NCBI RefSeq assembly: GCF_000240165.1
Contig: NC_017586.1
Location: forward strand, 5,469,228 to 5,533,227
Direction: 5' to 3'
DNA length: 64,000 nucleotides
DNA from: Streptantibioticus cattleyicolor NRRL 8057 = DSM 46488
GTDB taxonomy: Bacteria; Actinomycetota; Actinomycetes; Streptomycetales; Streptomycetaceae
Shown here: piece by piece, positions 63,153-64,000 of the stretch
Numbering within the stretch: the stretch's first letter is position 1
Layout of the letters: each line of letters starts with the position of its first letter
The notes under the pieces: model-generated
Seen by the model: only the letters and a program-made list of their open reading frames with translations
Told to the model about the DNA's origin: nothing
Databases searched by the model: none
Program-made: the position numbers and the translations under genes

Positions 63153-63166
63153 TTACCGATCGGTAA
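63153..63166. promoter_or_regulatory. perfect 14-bp palindrome before the LLM oxidoreductase gene
   Basis: TTACCGA-TCGGTAA, perfect and without a spacer, 10 bases before the ATG and overlapping the ribosome-site region. It suits binding of a TetR-type dimer that blocks translation or transcription start. Inferred. Confidence 0.5.
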
Positions 63167-63176
63167 GGGGAGCGCG

Positions 63177-64000
63177 ATGCGGCTCGGGATCAACCTCGGT
63201 TACTGGGGCGCCGGGATGGACGCCGACAACCTTCAGGTGGCCAAGGAGGCGGACCGGCTGGGGTATTCGGTCTGCTGGGCCGCCGAGGCGTACGGTTCGG
63301 ACGCGGCGACGGTGCTGACCTGGGTGGCCGCCCACACCGAGCGGATCGACGTGGGCTCGGCCATCTTCCAGATCCCGGCGCGCACCCCGGCGATGACCGC
63401 GATGACCGCCGCCACCCTCGACTCGCTCTCCGGCGGCCGGTTCCGGCTCGGCCTCGGCGTCTCCGGCCCGCAGGTCTCCGAGGGGTGGTACGGGGTCAGG
63501 TTCGACAAGCCGCTGGCCCGCACCCGTGAGTACGTGGAGATCGTGCGCAAGGCGATGAGCCGGGAGCGCCTGACGCACCAGGGCGAGCACTGGACGCTGC
63601 CGCTGCCGGACGGCCCGGGCAAGCCGCTCAAGCTCACCGTGCACCCGGTGCGCGAGTACATCCCGCTGTACATCGCGGCCATCGGACCGAAGAACCTGGA
63701 GCAGACCGGGGAGATCGCCGACGGCGCGCTGCTGATCTTCCCCTCCGCCGAGCACCTGGCGGAGACCGCCCTGGCACCGCTGCGCGCCGGACGCGAACGG
63801 GCCGGCAGGACGCTGGAGGGCTTCGACGTCTGCCCCACGCTGCCCATCGCGGTCGGCGAGGACGTCGACGCGCTGGCCGACCTGTTCCGCCCGTACACCG
63901 CGCTGTACGTGGGCGGCATGGGCAGCCGCAAGCAGAACTTCTACAACCGGCTCGCCCAGCGCATGGGGTACGAGAAGGCCGCCGCCGAGATCCAGGACAA
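63177..64000 (+). CDS. LLM-class F420-dependent oxidoreductase, 3' end outside window
   Basis: The first 274 residues are visible and the frame is open at the right edge; the family has ~340. TIM barrel: RLGINLGYWGAGMDADN, ADRLGYSVCWAAEAYGSDAATVLTWVA, and GGRFRLGLGVSGPQVSEGWYG in key pieces, VHPVREYIPLYIAAIGPKNLEQTGEIADG. This set matches MSMEG/Rv-type F420-dependent glucose-6-phosphate-dehydrogenase-like oxidoreductases. Cofactor F420 is expected from family, not shown by the sequence. ATG at 63177 with AGGGGAG 5 bases upstream; a perfect palindrome sits just before it. Substrate unknown. Confidence 0.85.
   Translation, partial: MRLGINLGYWGAGMDADNLQVAKEADRLGYSVCWAAEAYGSDAATVLTWVAAHTERIDVGSAIFQIPARTPAMTAMTAATLDSLSGGRFRLGLGVSGPQVSEGWYGVRFDKPLARTREYVEIVRKAMSRERLTHQGEHWTLPLPDGPGKPLKLTVHPVREYIPLYIAAIGPKNLEQTGEIADGALLIFPSAEHLAETALAPLRAGRERAGRTLEGFDVCPTLPIAVGEDVDALADLFRPYTALYVGGMGSRKQNFYNRLAQRMGYEKAAAEIQD

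Overview
The window is a chromosomal stretch of a streptomycete. Signs of this are very high G+C with strongly GC-biased third codon positions, a chaplin pair, regulator genes of the XRE, DUF397 and DUF6879 types, an F420-type LLM oxidoreductase, a family 2B (EshA-like) encapsulin, and many GTG starts and ATGA/GTGA gene overlaps. About 57 genes are supported. Most are ordinary metabolism and regulation; accessory features sit between them.

Layout. 0-8.4 kb: a Tat-exported phosphatase (cut by the window edge), a translationally coupled MarR-MFS pair whose exporter carries extra C-terminal beta-sandwich repeats, a UvrA-like protein, a Gfo/Idh/MocA oxidoreductase and DUF427. 8.4-15.1 kb: a second PolI-type polymerase, two small membrane proteins, a TetR regulator, a metallophosphoesterase coupled to an Sfp-type phosphopantetheinyl transferase, a long inverted repeat, and an MFS symporter. 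15.1-23.4 kb: secreted protease, LLM oxidoreductase, amino-acid permease remnant, ROK regulator, and a succinate dehydrogenase operon (sdhCAB) divergent from a LysR regulator with a T-N11-A box. 23.4-24.1 kb: a 693-bp gene-free nested palindrome.

24.1-33.5 kb: enoyl-CoA hydratase family protein, SDR, a nickel/cobalt permease behind a cobalamin riboswitch, a divergent His-rich secreted protein, a NodB-fold lipoprotein, an S15-like peptidase, an M20D amidohydrolase and a VOC protein. 33.7-42.8 kb: Tex, then a four-gene beta-oxidation operon (racemase/CoA-transferase, acyl-CoA dehydrogenase, thiolase, FadB-type fusion) preceded by overlapping palindromes and followed tail-to-tail by a MerR regulator. 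42.9-50.7 kb: nitroreductase, phosphodiester glycosidase-like secreted protein, a polyprenyl synthase next to an encapsulin family 2B shell gene (a probable nanocompartment with prenyltransferase cargo), and a dnaK-grpE pair without dnaJ or hspR.

50.8-55.4 kb: XRE/DUF397/DUF6879 regulator modules; the DUF6879 gene is split by a complete IS630-type element with TA duplication, and removing the element in thought restores the frame exactly. 55.5-64 kb: tRNA-Leu(GAG), M20 peptidase, chpH-like and chpC-like chaplins each with a match to the sigma-BldN promoter pattern, DUF5703, a conserved hypothetical, a RecD2-like protein that has lost its ATPase motifs, an aldo/keto reductase, and an LLM oxidoreductase cut by the right edge behind a perfect 14-bp palindrome.

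Candidates for the most interesting system: the encapsulin-prenyltransferase pair (known family, product unknown here), the nested palindromic element at 23.4-24.1 kb, and the B12-controlled cobalt uptake gene beside a His-rich exported protein.
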